Source: Mycteria americana (taxonomy: Eukaryota; Chordata; Aves; Ciconiiformes; Ciconiidae). From it: a stretch of DNA of 64,000 nt. The notes beneath the pieces were generated by a model. The model was not told the origin of the DNA. It saw only the letters and a list, made by a program, of their open reading frames with translations, and searched no databases. The stretch covers positions 220,737,887 to 220,801,886 of the forward strand of contig NC_134365.1 in the NCBI RefSeq assembly GCF_035582795.1. Reading direction: 5' to 3'. This document shows positions 43,536-55,241 of the stretch, piece after piece (the stretch's first letter is position 1; every line of letters begins with the position of its first letter). Both the position numbers and the translations under genes were made by a program.

Positions 43536-46500
43536 CGGTAAATGCCCGCTGCCCTGCAGTGTGGGATGGAGAAGCACTTCATGGTCCCTTGCAGCATGGG
43601 AGAAAGCTCTGCTTTGGTTTCTCTTTCAAAAAACTTTCTAACCCTTAGAGTTGCGAAAACATGAAGACTCAAAAGCATAAAGCCAAAGAAATAGCTGCAA
43701 GCCCCAAAATTGCTAAATTAGTAACCCCAAAAAATACTCTCTGAAAACCCTTTCTTGATTTTGAGCCCAGATTTTCATCCCTCCAAGGTTTTGGGGTCCC
43801 ACCCTGGGATGAATGCCATGTGGACGAAGGGCTCGCACGTGAATAGCTTTAGCTCATGGATTTAGCTCAGCATTTAGCTCACCCAACCTTTTCCTACAAT
43901 GACTTCTCTGTAGCTCATGTGAGTCACTCAAACCCAAGAATGAGTATTAAGCAAGAATAACATCCATTGACGGGGAACACAGAGCTCGTGCACTTACTTC
44001 AGAGAAACCAAAAAAAAAAAAAAAACCAAAACCACTTTTTCAAAATACCTCTTATCACTGGGAGCAGAAAGAGAAAGTTAAGAGAACTGAGGGTTTCCTG
44101 CCAAGCAAACAAATCTGCCACATGGGCTGGAGGGATGCACACTTCTGCTAGACCTTCCCAGCATCCAAGTACAGGGCTTTTCCTTCCCGATCGTGCCTTT
44201 CCTGGAAGCAGACACTTAATCTGGCAGAGGCAGGCAGCGAGCCATGTTGTTACTGTAAGCCATTTGGTATGTCCACTTCTTTTTTGAGTAGTGAGTCCTG
44301 GCTTAATTTTTCTTTGGGTTTTCCTCCCTGGGGCTTGATTTTCTAAGGAACGAGTTTGTCCGTCGGCCCCTCTGAGTCATTTCTGATCTAGTTGGCCAAT
44401 TCAATAGAGGGACTAAGTCTCTGCCCTATTTTCATAGGAAACAGCTTGCGATGCAAAGAAGAAAGAGCCAAAGCAGCCCTCACCCAGCAGCTCAACCTTT
44501 ATATTAGACACCAGAGAATCCATACCTGCTCCCCCCCCCCGCTACAGCCCATGGGGGCTTGGGAAGGTGTCCATCACACCATCAATAATGAGCGAGGAAA
44601 GGTGACCGATGGTGCCCCAAAGCCATCCAGGAGACCAGTGTTGGGTTCAAAGAAAGGGAAGAGATTCCCAAATTCCACAGACTAATCATATTATTGCAGA
44701 AATTCCCAAAAATGGATGGGCCAAGGCAGCATTTTCTTTGGAAAAAACCAAACCGGTGGGTGTTTGAAATAACATGCCAATCACCCAGTTTTGTGAGGAG
44801 TTTATTTTAAGGCTTTCCTGGGTTTAATACCAATATTTGCAGACTCCTGGGCAAATAAATGCTCAGGAAAGCCTGCAAGTTTAAAATATCCTTTTCCTTT
44901 TTTCTTTCTCCCCAAATACCTGGCTAAACACCAGCATCTTGGTGCGTGTTTTGGGGAACAGCTGGACTGTCACACTACAAATGCACACATGTACCCATGT
45001 ATACACACACATGCACATGTATATAAGCATATATATGCATACAAAGCATCCTTCCCACGCTCTGACGAGGAGAGGAGTCCTCGTGCCTGAGCCCTGCCCG
45101 GTCCCTGCCCTCCCAAGGGCACAGGAAAGCATGCAAAATAGCCCTCTGTACCCCAAAACCTCCTAATTTATACAAGAACAGCAACTCTTCAAATCCTCCC
45201 AGTGAGCTGAAAGCTGCCTGGCTGTGGCTCGTCACCCATGAGATGAGCTGCAAGGTCTCAGCTCGGCACTGGAGGCTCCCACCTTTGCAGCAAAGGATTT
45301 GCCGAAGCAGCCCCCCTCCTCCCCCAAAAAACCCATCTTGGCGGGGTTTTGCAACCCCAATTGATGCTGCTGGTGGTAGAGCAGGAGATCGCCCGCCAGA
45401 TCCTGCTCCTCTGTTTACACCACCCACTGTGAAAAGGCATCGTGTCACAACCCCATTTCCAGCCCTCTCTCTGCCAAATCCTGGGGATCCCCAAGATGCC
45501 TTCAAACCACCAAGCTCCCGCCCTTGAACTGGGAAGGAAAGGGATGGGGGGTTTCCAGCTGAGATCCCAGCTGGTGGGATGACCAGCGGGAGACCTTGGA
45601 AGACGGTGGAAGTTGCATGGAAGACTGGTCCCTGTAGTGCAGCCAGCATCCTGCACTGATTTTTAATAGGGAAACCATTTAGCTGAATAGGCTGAACCCT
45701 GCTGCAGCAGAGTCCTCTGCTGGTGCTAAGGGGATGTGGCAGCAAGGAGCAAGGTGTCCCCACCTCACCCCAGGGGAAAATGGGGTCTCCCATGGGAGTG
45801 CTAATGATGCCCTAGAAACATCCCAGGACCACACCAAGGGATGGGAGCAGAGTTCCAGGCTAGCAGTGGGAGCATCGGGGTGCCAGCGGTGGGTCCCTGT
45901 CCCCATGCCAGGATGTCCAACCAGGCACACACGGTCACTCAAGGCAGGGTCCTGGTTTTCATCCATGAGACTTTCCAGGAGATGGAGATGTTGATATTCC
46001 CTTTGAAGTTCCCCTTGCATGAGCAGAGCCACAGCGTGTGAGACAGCCAGGGAATCAGCCTCTCCTCCCGTGACCTTTGGTTTTAAGGGCAAGGAAAGAG
46101 CCTGGTTGCCATCTGCCTTTCATCCAGCTGCCCACCCACTGCTCCAGCTCCATCCCTACCTGCCGCCTAGGGGCTTGATGCTCATTTAACATCCTTTCAT
46201 CCTTTTCTCATCAAAACTGGGGCAAGCAGGTTGGAAACCTGCTGGCCACCGTTGGGAAAGGAGCCCAAGTGCAAGCCCAAGTGCACGGATGGAGGTGAGG
46301 CCATTTGGGACCCACGTTGGGAAGGGCCTTAGTATGTGTCCTTCACAATGGGAATTTGCCATCATCTCTGCATTTGGAAACGGGTTTATTTTGGAAGGAT
46401 TTCCCTGATCAGCCGTTCACCTGGGCTATAAACCTCTCTGCACAACCTCATCCATGGCTGGACTGCTGGGCCAGCCGTCCTGGTCCCCTGAGCACTCCTG

Positions 46501-47344
46501 CAATGCCATTAGTGAAGCTGTGAGCCCAGCACTGGGATGTGGGATGCAAGCCGAGCGCTGGCACATGCTGCAAACCTCCTCCGCTAGGATGCAGGAGGAT
46601 GCAATGCCTTTCTTAAGACCTTTTTTAGCTGAAGCAGCTCCACCACCCCCAGCCAGATGCAGTTCTTCTGCTCCTGCTTCATGGCTGAGTGCATTTTGCA
46701 GCCTGGCAGCAGGACAAGATGCCACGTGGGTGCCAAGCACAGCCTGTTTGCAAATAGGGTGTGGGTGCAATGCCCCGGCACAGCGGCTGTTCCTCATGGC
46801 CTGTTGAACGAGTCCATCTAGTCCCAAATGAGCAAACGGGCCTGAGCACCTTGGGATGGGATTTGCAAAGCAGGTCCTTAACTCCTGGGGAGGCGGCTGG
46901 CTCTTCGCTATGATCCTGTCACTGCACACTGCAATTTGCAGGGCCAAGTAGAAAGGCTGCAAGAAAGGGAAGGTGCTCAGGGCATGACCACGTTCGGTTA
47001 GCAGAGCTTCTGGTCCTCCTTGGGCAAAGGATTCGACGACCTCAGCCTTTGCGCTAGGAGAAAGGGACGTTGCTGTGGCTTCCGGGGAGCAGTTGCACAC
47101 CCCAGAGCCTGCTACATGGCCTTGTACCCCTGTGCAGGACCCATGAGCACAAGGAGAGGATGCAATTCCTATGGTCCAGGTCCCCAGCGGTACGTACCCC
47201 ACCTGAGCTGACCTCCAAGCATTGGTGGAGGGCACAGGAGAACAGCTGCCTCTCTGCTAGCCCTATGGGAAACCAGGGGACCTACTCTGGCAGAGCCACC
47301 TGCATTGGTGGCACCTCTGCTGGGGTAGCTGCCTGGAGCCCATC
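43536..47344. other. Intergenic stretch, no gene seen
   Basis: Unique DNA. A CA/TA-rich alternating stretch at about 44975-45050 is a degraded microsatellite with Z-DNA-like alternation. Long open frames on the minus strand (44975-45793 and 46426-47235) have no family motif and sit in GC-rich DNA where stop codons are scarce. Confidence 0.4.
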
Positions 47345-47445
47345 AAGATAGGATCAGACAGGATCTAGGAAAGGGATCCATGGAGGTCTTCGGTCCAACC
47401 CCCTGCTCAGAACAGCATCAAAAGCAAAATCAAAGCATCCTGGAC
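47345..47445 (-). mobile_element. CR1 LINE 3' fragment, minus strand, diverged
   Basis: AGGGATCCATGGAGGTCTTC followed by GGTCCAACCCCCTGCTCAGA and AGCATCAAAAGCAAAATCAA resembles the reverse CR1 3' region of the older subfamily. The tail is missing. Confidence 0.7.
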
Positions 47446-50400
47446 ATGAGTCAACACACCCTAGAGCTGCATCTCAAGGGGGTCCGTGACCCAGAAATGC
47501 CTTTTCCTCTCCACTGCCTATCAAGAAAGCCTAGCTGGCCAGCTGGGAGTTGTTAAATGACACAGATTGCCCCTAAAGAGCCTCTGCAGCACCGCCGGGG
47601 CCCTGTGCTCAGCAGGATGCCAATACTCTGATGTCTCACCCCTCCAGCGTCCTCCCGGAATTAGCTTGCAAGGCTGAGACTTAAAAATAACCCAATGGGG
47701 GCAGCGGGTGGGTGGGCATCATTGTCACCGCACCATCACTAACGTCAACTTCCCCAAACCCATCTGCGCGCCGACGTCAGCCGCAAACCTGGTCCGGCAC
47801 GCTGCGGCTGTGCAAAGGCAGCCGAAAAACCACGGGGGTTTGCCAAGGAAATATTAAAAGCCCTAGTGCATCCTCCCTGCTGATGCTTCCCCATCTGCTC
47901 TTCGTTAGGCAAATGAGCTGTGGGCTCCTGGCTGGGTGGTCTGGGCTTGGGGACACCTCTGTGGTCGGCTCCTGGGGTGATGTGCCGGGGTGGGAAGCCA
48001 TGACAGTGCTGGGGGGGGTGGAATTTTTGGGATTGTGGGCCTGGATGGAGCAGCATCCATACGGATGATGCCTCCAGCCAGGGCTGTGGGCAGCGGCGAG
48101 CGCCTGTGTCCCATGGCCCCCATTCCAGCTGGTGATTAATACCCCACTGTCCTGAGCCTCATCCAGACTTTCTGGGATCATTTCCTAGAAGTTCATCATC
48201 CCTTCTCAGGCAATACTTCCCAGATGTTGCAACCCATCTCTGCATTTTGGCATCTGGCTGGTGATGCAGGGCTCTCCTCTCCGCAGCACAAAGCCTGAAG
48301 GAAAAGCAGCATTTTATGATAATCCCTTGTAGCATCAAAATCCCCCTCATCTCCAAAATATTTCCTTTCTTGGTCCCAATTAGCAAAGGACTCCCGAGTT
48401 ATGGTAACTCCTCAAGCATCTCCAGATGGCAGCTGGGTTGAAACGTGATATAAAAATTAATTTGTAGCACCTGTTTTTCCTCCTGGTTGCCCGTAGATGG
48501 AGGAAGAGAGCTTCACCCCTTTGGGTTCCCTCCTTCAGCTAGCTGGTTGATGAGGGTGCGTGATGTTTTTGGGCTCTCCTCCTTCTCACTGTGGCCCATC
48601 AGGTGCCTGGTTTGGGCAATTTAATGCCTGTCCTGGGAAAGATGTTGGCCGTGACGCGCACAAGACCCTGCTACCCAATGAACCCATGAGGAAGAAATGG
48701 TCCCTCGAGGAGCCCACGTACCCCCCTGAGAAACTCAAGATGCCGCATGAAGCCTGGGGTTAGCAGTGATGCTGTGATAAGCAAACGCAGCTCCTCCTGG
48801 CTACAACTGCGCTGGTCCATGAGACGGTCCAGGCCCCATCTTCTGGGTACACATCCCATAGGCTTATTCCCTCACCACCCCGACCCGGGTGGCCACCTCC
48901 AACCCACCAGTGGGCATCCCAAAAAGGAGTTGCTTTGAAGGAGCCCAGGACCAAACCATGCCAGCGATGGTGCAATGATTAATCTGGACATTCGTGGCCC
49001 AGAGGCATGGATCTGGCCAACAATGTCCAAGGAGGCTGAGTCATGCCAGGTGGGCACCACAGAGAACCGGGGTTTGATAAGAGAAAGATTTCCCCCAAAG
49101 AGTTGTGCTGCTGCTCAGAGACCGACATCAGTTGAGGATGGAGATATTTTGGAGGGAATAACTCAACTCCCAGAACTTGTCATAATTTTTGGGAGATTTT
49201 TATTCTTTTCTTCCAAAATGGAGTGGTTTGTCTGTGGGGTGTGGAAGTATCCTCCTTCCCCCTTTTCTGATACAAAGCACTTGCCTTTTCACTTCAAAAA
49301 GACACTTTTTCAACAAAAAAACCCACTCATCTTTTTTTAAGCAAGCAAACCAAAATAGGCAAGGGTTAAAAAAACCCAACAGAAACTATTCGCTTTGACC
49401 TCCCTTTGACCGGGATCATGTTTTCCTCCCAAATTTTGGTTCAACCACCCAGTTGAAAAATGCCTCCTGCCCCAGCCTCATCGCTCGGGCCGGCTTTGTG
49501 GGTTTTGTCCGGTTGGGAGTTAATGGGATTATTGTGAAACTGGTGGACTCACACTTGACGTTGACCCTGTGTGGGAGGAGGAGTCAGTTAGAAGACTGTA
49601 AGAAACCCGATTCAGTAGGAAAAGAGCAAGAGAAAGACTTTGTTGCTTCATTACCCCGCAGATAAAGCATTCACAAAAGCAGGGAAAGATAAAGCAATCC
49701 TTTTCCAGTAAGGGCAAATGTTTACCCTGCACGATGCAAACTGACCCCAGGGAGTTTCAAGTTTAACGACATGGTTTAATACCACTGAAAAGGGCCTCTT
49801 TTGTGTTTCTCAGGCTGCCATCCAGAGATGTCCTACCCGCCGGGGGATTTCCTACGGGTATCTGAAGATATCCTGGTGTCAGCAGTGACACTTTTTAAAC
49901 ATGTTGTGAAACATGATATATATAAATATATATATTTTTTTTTTTTTTTAAACGTGTTGTGCATTTATATATATATATATATTTACATAAGCCCCAGTGC
50001 CCCATTGCTGGCAGAGGCCACTGGGAAAGGGACAGGGGTAAGGAATGAGCAATGTGATACCTGCTCTGAATCACACCCTGCTTTTGTGGCTGCAGGATTT
50101 TGTGAGATGGAGGTGGGGTTAGCGTGCTCGATAACCTCCAGGAAATTTCCCTGCCTTGGAAACTTTCCCACTTTTATAACCTCCCCACATCACCCTGCCT
50201 CCTCCAGGTAGGACACCGGGTGGGTGATGGAGGATGAGCCACAGCGGCTGTCACCGCTATGCTCCGTCTCTTGGTGATGGCAGTCTGGATCTCGGATAGA
50301 TCTTTTACAACCATGAGGAGCTGAATAATTACTGGGGGAGACCTTCATCCCCTGCTTGGCGCTCGTTACGGCTCCAGCCCATCTCCCTGTGGGACAGCAG

Positions 50401-50642
50401 GACAGGGACAGCTCACAGGAGATGCTGGCACCTCCTCGCCACCATGCAATTCAGCACAACAAATTTTATTCAACACCAAGAAGCTCTGAGTAGCTCTTCA
50501 CTGTGGGCTTTGGTTCCTGTTAACTCATTTTTCAGCTTTTAGTGAGTTGTTCCCCAAAATCTTCCATGCAGGCTCGAGCAGGTTTTTGCATTCAGCTTGC
50601 CATGTTCGTGACCTCTTCCATGCCCCCCCCTTAAGACATGGC
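47446..50642. other. Intergenic stretch, no gene seen
   Basis: Unique DNA with a TA-rich microsatellite at 49913-49985. Nothing coding recognised. Confidence 0.4.
49913..49985. repeat. (TA)n microsatellite with oligo-T
   Basis: TATATATAAATATATATA, then a long T run, a 16 bp unique spacer and a further pure (TA)n run. The two TA blocks could pair as a cruciform. Confidence 0.9.
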
Positions 50643-51542
50643 ATGGACCTTCTGCAGGAGATTTTCTTCCTTCTAATGAAATTTTTCACCCTGCTGTTTA
50701 GCTCTGGCTGCCCTGGGGAACCTTTTTACGGCCTTTTTGAATCAGTGCTTTGCATTTGCATCCTCAGTCCGCTTCCACTCCATCTGCAAACATTTCATCC
50801 TTGTGTTCAGCTGCTTAATTCTGAGGAACTTCCTCATTTCTCTCTAATTTCCCTTTTTGCAGTTAAACACTGCAGTAGTAGCTTTTTTTTTCACTGCAAA
50901 TACTTTACAGTCACTGAACCTCCTCCGCTAAATCCATGCTACTTGCTAACTATGGCCAGGCAGGGGTTTAGCCTGTGCCAACTCAAACCCATCAAGATAA
51001 TACCCAAGCATGGTCAACCCTATAGGTTGGCCATACAGCTGCCCTCTCCGAGGATGGAGCACACACTCAGGGCTAGATCAGGAGGGATTTCAGGACCTTT
51101 AAAGGCTTTTACAGAGGTTGAACTGTTGGGGACCTCCGCAAGGAAAAGCCCAGAGCATCTTGCAGCAGACACATCCAGTGGACCAGCTCTACTTGTGACT
51201 GTCTCAATAAGAGAGGAAATTATATTGTCTACAAAGCAAATGTTGTTGCAGGAAATGCCTTTTTCAGATATATCATGGTCTAGGCCAGGGTCCAAGGGAT
51301 CTCACCACCATCAACAACTTCCCAAGGCAAGTCTGGTGGAGATAGTGAAAGCCTGGCTGAATTGGTCATCCTGGGGGACCCTCCCTGACACACACAAGTT
51401 TCTGGGACAACCAGAGCTGGTGGTAACCAAAGGGTGCTTCAGGCAGGAGCATGTTTCCATGGACATTTCTAGTCTGGGGCTTGGGTTTTTGCCCAGTAAA
51501 GACAGTGTGGTCGCCCTGCTTAGGGATGACGGTGGTCTCTGA
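50643..51542 (+). other. 300-codon ATG-initiated open frame of unknown identity
   Basis: An open frame from ATG 50643 (G at -3 and +4, good Kozak) to TGA 51540-51542; the frame is open even further upstream. The first ~25 residues are hydrophobic (FFLLMKFFTLLF), which could mimic a signal or membrane segment. The rest has no motif I recognise and no repeated domain. At the local base composition 300 codons without a stop is unusual, but other frames of 270-290 codons exist in this GC-rich window. No neighbouring exon, promoter or poly-A signal supports a gene. It may be chance, a decayed gene or a lineage-specific frame. Confidence 0.15.
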
Positions 51543-51899
51543 CCACGCTCCTCCAGGGACAACCTCTCCAGACCTCTGCTCCAGCCAGCAGACTCCAGGC
51601 AGGCAGTGACTTTCCCGACACGTAGCCTCAGTCTAATTAGTCTAAGAGGAATATTTGTTCTGGCTTTGCCCGGAGCAGTTGGCCAGAGGCCAGGACATTT
51701 TAACTTCCCAGCCTGAGCTCTGGAGAGTCGCTGGTCAGACTGTTGCAGCAGAACAAATACCTTGCCCTGACCCTGTCCATCACAGCTTGGCTGCTCAGAG
51801 CTCAGTGGCAGCACCAGGAGCTCGTGCATGGCTGCTACAGAAGAAGAGGAAAAGCTAAGGAGAAGCATCCTTAACTTCTAGTGGTGCAGGACCTACAAA

Positions 51900-51942
51900 A
51901 TGACTTGGCTTGATGGTATACTGCACCTCTAAGCCAAGTCAT
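51900..51942. repeat. Perfect 12 bp inverted repeat (stem-loop)
   Basis: ATGACTTGGCTT (51900-51911) and AAGCCAAGTCAT (51931-51942) are exact reverse complements separated by 19 bases. Confidence 0.85.
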
Positions 51943-54900
51943 AGCCCTTTTTTTCCAGGAAATCTTGAAATCTGCAAATTTACACAAGGGTGTAAAAGCA
52001 CCCTCTTGTGTGGCTACACTGAAAACCCTCTTCTTGGTGCAAAAATGTTATGGGGAACTGCAGATGCTCCTGATATGCAGCCAGCCCCTTTTTTCCAAGG
52101 AGAACAGTGTATAACTCCTTGCCTGGCTGAGCATATGTCGCTTATCCCATGTGGATATCTCGGGGGTCCTTAGAGATAAACCCCTTTCCTAACCACTCAG
52201 CTTTCTGATGTCATGGAGGAGAGGGGATGGGGACATCTCCTTCCTCTCCTAAATACCATTCCCTGCCACCAGCTTGCCTCTTCGCTGTTGTTCTGTGTGG
52301 CCTGAGGTTTTGAATGTAATCCACAGCGAAAGCAAAAATGGAAATTCCCTAGGGCACGGAGGGAAGGACGATGGAGAGGAAACAGTTTCTGATCTCGTGG
52401 CAGCTGTGAGGTGGCTCCTTCCCCCAGGCAGCCTGGGCTGTGCCAGCTGTGCAGCCACGGGGACCACTGGGACACGAAGCCCAGGGCAGGCTGACCTGGT
52501 GGGTCACATCTCACCAGGCTTTGCTCCTCAAATGAGGTCATCAGAGATGCAGAGGTGGAAAGGGGCTGAAGTGACATGTCTGAGGTCACAGAGTGGCAGA
52601 GTCAGGATGAGACCCTGGACGCCTGATCCAGCATCTTGCCATCAAGACCACGGGCAACCAGGAGAAGGAGGACAAGGACTATGGGATCTCTGGCTGGCTG
52701 TGCTGGCGGGGGGATGGTGGGCCAGGTAGCCACGTGCCTTACAGCAACACCCAGCTCAGGTGCTCCCTGTGGAGCTGGAGAAGCTGGAGGTTTTATCACG
52801 GGTGGATTCTCTGAGGTCTGACAGGGGTTTCTCCTTGCCTTGTCCCCCATTGAGGGATCATTCAGGGTCTGTCTCCTTCCTCTTCCACATGCTGGTGGGA
52901 ACATCAGCATCTCTGAGCTTCTCACCTTCCTCCAGGTGTGACCAAATGGACAGACAGGCTCAGAAGTGATTCATCCTACAGCAACACACTCCAGTGTGCT
53001 GATGAGCACCCATTTTCTTAGAAAATCCACCATCAGGCCCCTCCAAAATCAAATACGGCTGCCTTCAAGAACACAAGAGCTTTAATACATGTTCTATTAT
53101 TGGGTTCTCTCTATTTATCGTCTCATCCCAGAGTTTTTCCAGTATTTTCTAGGCATCCCTTGTCCTCACAGGGACCAGAAAGCTGAAACTTCAGGAATCA
53201 ACACTTCCCAGTCTGTGAACTGGGACAAGCCCACCAAAGCCAGCAGCTCCTCTCCACCTGGTGGATGGATACCTGTTGTTAGAGATGCCAGTGAAGCACC
53301 AGCTCTGCTTCTTTCCAAGTTCCTCAGTGGGCACAGCAGGGATTTCTGATCTGTATTTCATTGCCATTTCTTGCTTTTCTCCGGGCATCGTGTCCCAAGT
53401 TCAAACGCACTGAAATGTCCCAACTAAATTGCCACTGGCTGCCATGAGAAACGTGGTAGGTATCAGCCACGCACATTAACGCTCAGTTAAAATCATCCAT
53501 TAAAACCAGCAAGGAATAAGACTCAGTGTCCTAGGAAACATCACGAAGAGGAGTTGAGTTCACTGTTCAGGATCTGGCTAAAATGCTGGTGCTGGGTTTT
53601 TTGCTCTGTTATTATTTCCCAGCCAACCTGCTGCCCTCCAGTCTCTCTTCCCCGCTGCATTTTCCCCTCCTCTCCCCTTCATCCCGGTTTAGTGCCGGGA
53701 TAGCTCCACTTTCCACAGGAGAAATCCTCCTCAGAGGAGCATGAAAGGACAAATACTTGGCTTTGCGTGTGTTGTTTCCATGCTTGTGTGCACTATTTCT
53801 AAGGCACTGGTATTTCCCCAGCGCTCCCACCGTCGCTGATCGTGGGAGGTCAATGTAATTCAGCGGTAGGCAGCAAAGAGCTCTGCATAATCCCAAGCCT
53901 TGTCCCCAGATATTCAGAAATCGCTAGCTGATGCCCTTTGTGGCATTAAGAGCTTGCGTTGTCCTTTGAAAACAAGCCTCAGCATTGGGAGAATGGATAA
54001 ACCATGCAAGATCCTTCCTGAGCTGAAGGGAAAGGGAACCAGGCAAATCCTCAGGGATGCTTAGACCTGCTCAGTGCCCACCGACCAGGATGCAAAGAGA
54101 AATCAAAAGAGATGGGGAGGGAGGGATGAAGGAGAGAAACGTTTGCAGCACGTTGGACCAAGCAGAAGGACCTGGAGCAGCTGACCTCCAAGCATCAAAG
54201 GAAAGGCCAAGGGAAGGGAAACTCCCAGGCCAGGGTGATTTCCCAAGGGAAACAACCCTGGGCTTGACATTGCCCCCACGGTGCCACGGAGAACTGGAGA
54301 AGGGGGCAAAGCCTGGATCGCACAGGGGGAAGGGCAGAGCTGTATTGGTGTCTCCTGCCCACGTGTGCGTGTTCAAACACAGGGAAAGATTTTTGCAGCC
54401 AGCTCAAAGACATTGTAGGGAGATGGAAAAATACATCCGAGCAGGTCATGGAGACCTTCTGCATCACTGTTTGGAGTAGTGACCACTTGCGTCTCTGACT
54501 AGATGAGGACAGGGTGAGCTACTTCTGGTCTGTGGATTAATTTTTGGCCAGCTGTGCTGCTGGGATAGCTTTGGGCCTCCCTCCGGAGGACACCCCTTCC
54601 CTCCTGCAATGCACTTTGCTCCAAGCACCACAAAAGTAGTAGGACCCATAGCTACAGTCCCCATGGCTGGGTGGTCAGTGCCAACACGCCAAGAACAGGA
54701 GGTCCCACACGTGCTGCTGACCTGTGCAAAAGCAGCCAGCCCTACTGAAGGGCAATTTTTACCCCTTCCGACCTCTTTACACCACTTGATCCCCATTCCC
54801 ATCAGCTCCTGAGTCCTGCCTGGATCGAGGTGCCGGTGGCTGCACAAATATAGTTATTTATAGCGGTGATTTTTAACCCGAGGGATGCAAAGGGCAGGAG

Positions 54901-55173
54901 AGCAAAGCAATCTAGTTTGAACGTACACGGTTTTGGACCTGGTCCTGGAGGGGAAGGATGTGTCCGGGCCCCAAGGCTGGCAGCGTGTGTCCCTCTCCTA
55001 TCTCTGGTACAGTCCAGGGTCGCTTGGCCCTGGCTGGAGCTTCGTGGAGCTGAAACATTTCCATGCTTTGCAGCCCAGTGGGGCTTCGTCGATGGCTGTT
55101 CTCCTGCACGTTATCTCAGCCCAGCTCCCTGCATCTGTACCAGCCCTTATCTTCCCACAAACACTCTCCCTGT

Positions 55174-55241
55174 GCTTATAAACTGGGAGCACTTATAAAC
55201 TGGGAGCATTTTTAAAGTGGGAGCACTTTTAAACTGGGAGC
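55174..55241. repeat. 17 bp tandem repeat, four copies
   Basis: Four consecutive units of the ACTTATAAACTGGGAGC type, the third and fourth slightly diverged (ATTTTTAAAGTGGGAGC, ACTTTTAAACTGGGAGC). Confidence 0.92.

Noticed and set aside
44975..47235. Minus-strand frames of about 270 codons at 44975-45793 and 46426-47235
   Set aside because: Located in GC-rich unique DNA with open frames on both strands, no recognisable domain, and one runs through a CA/TA microsatellite.
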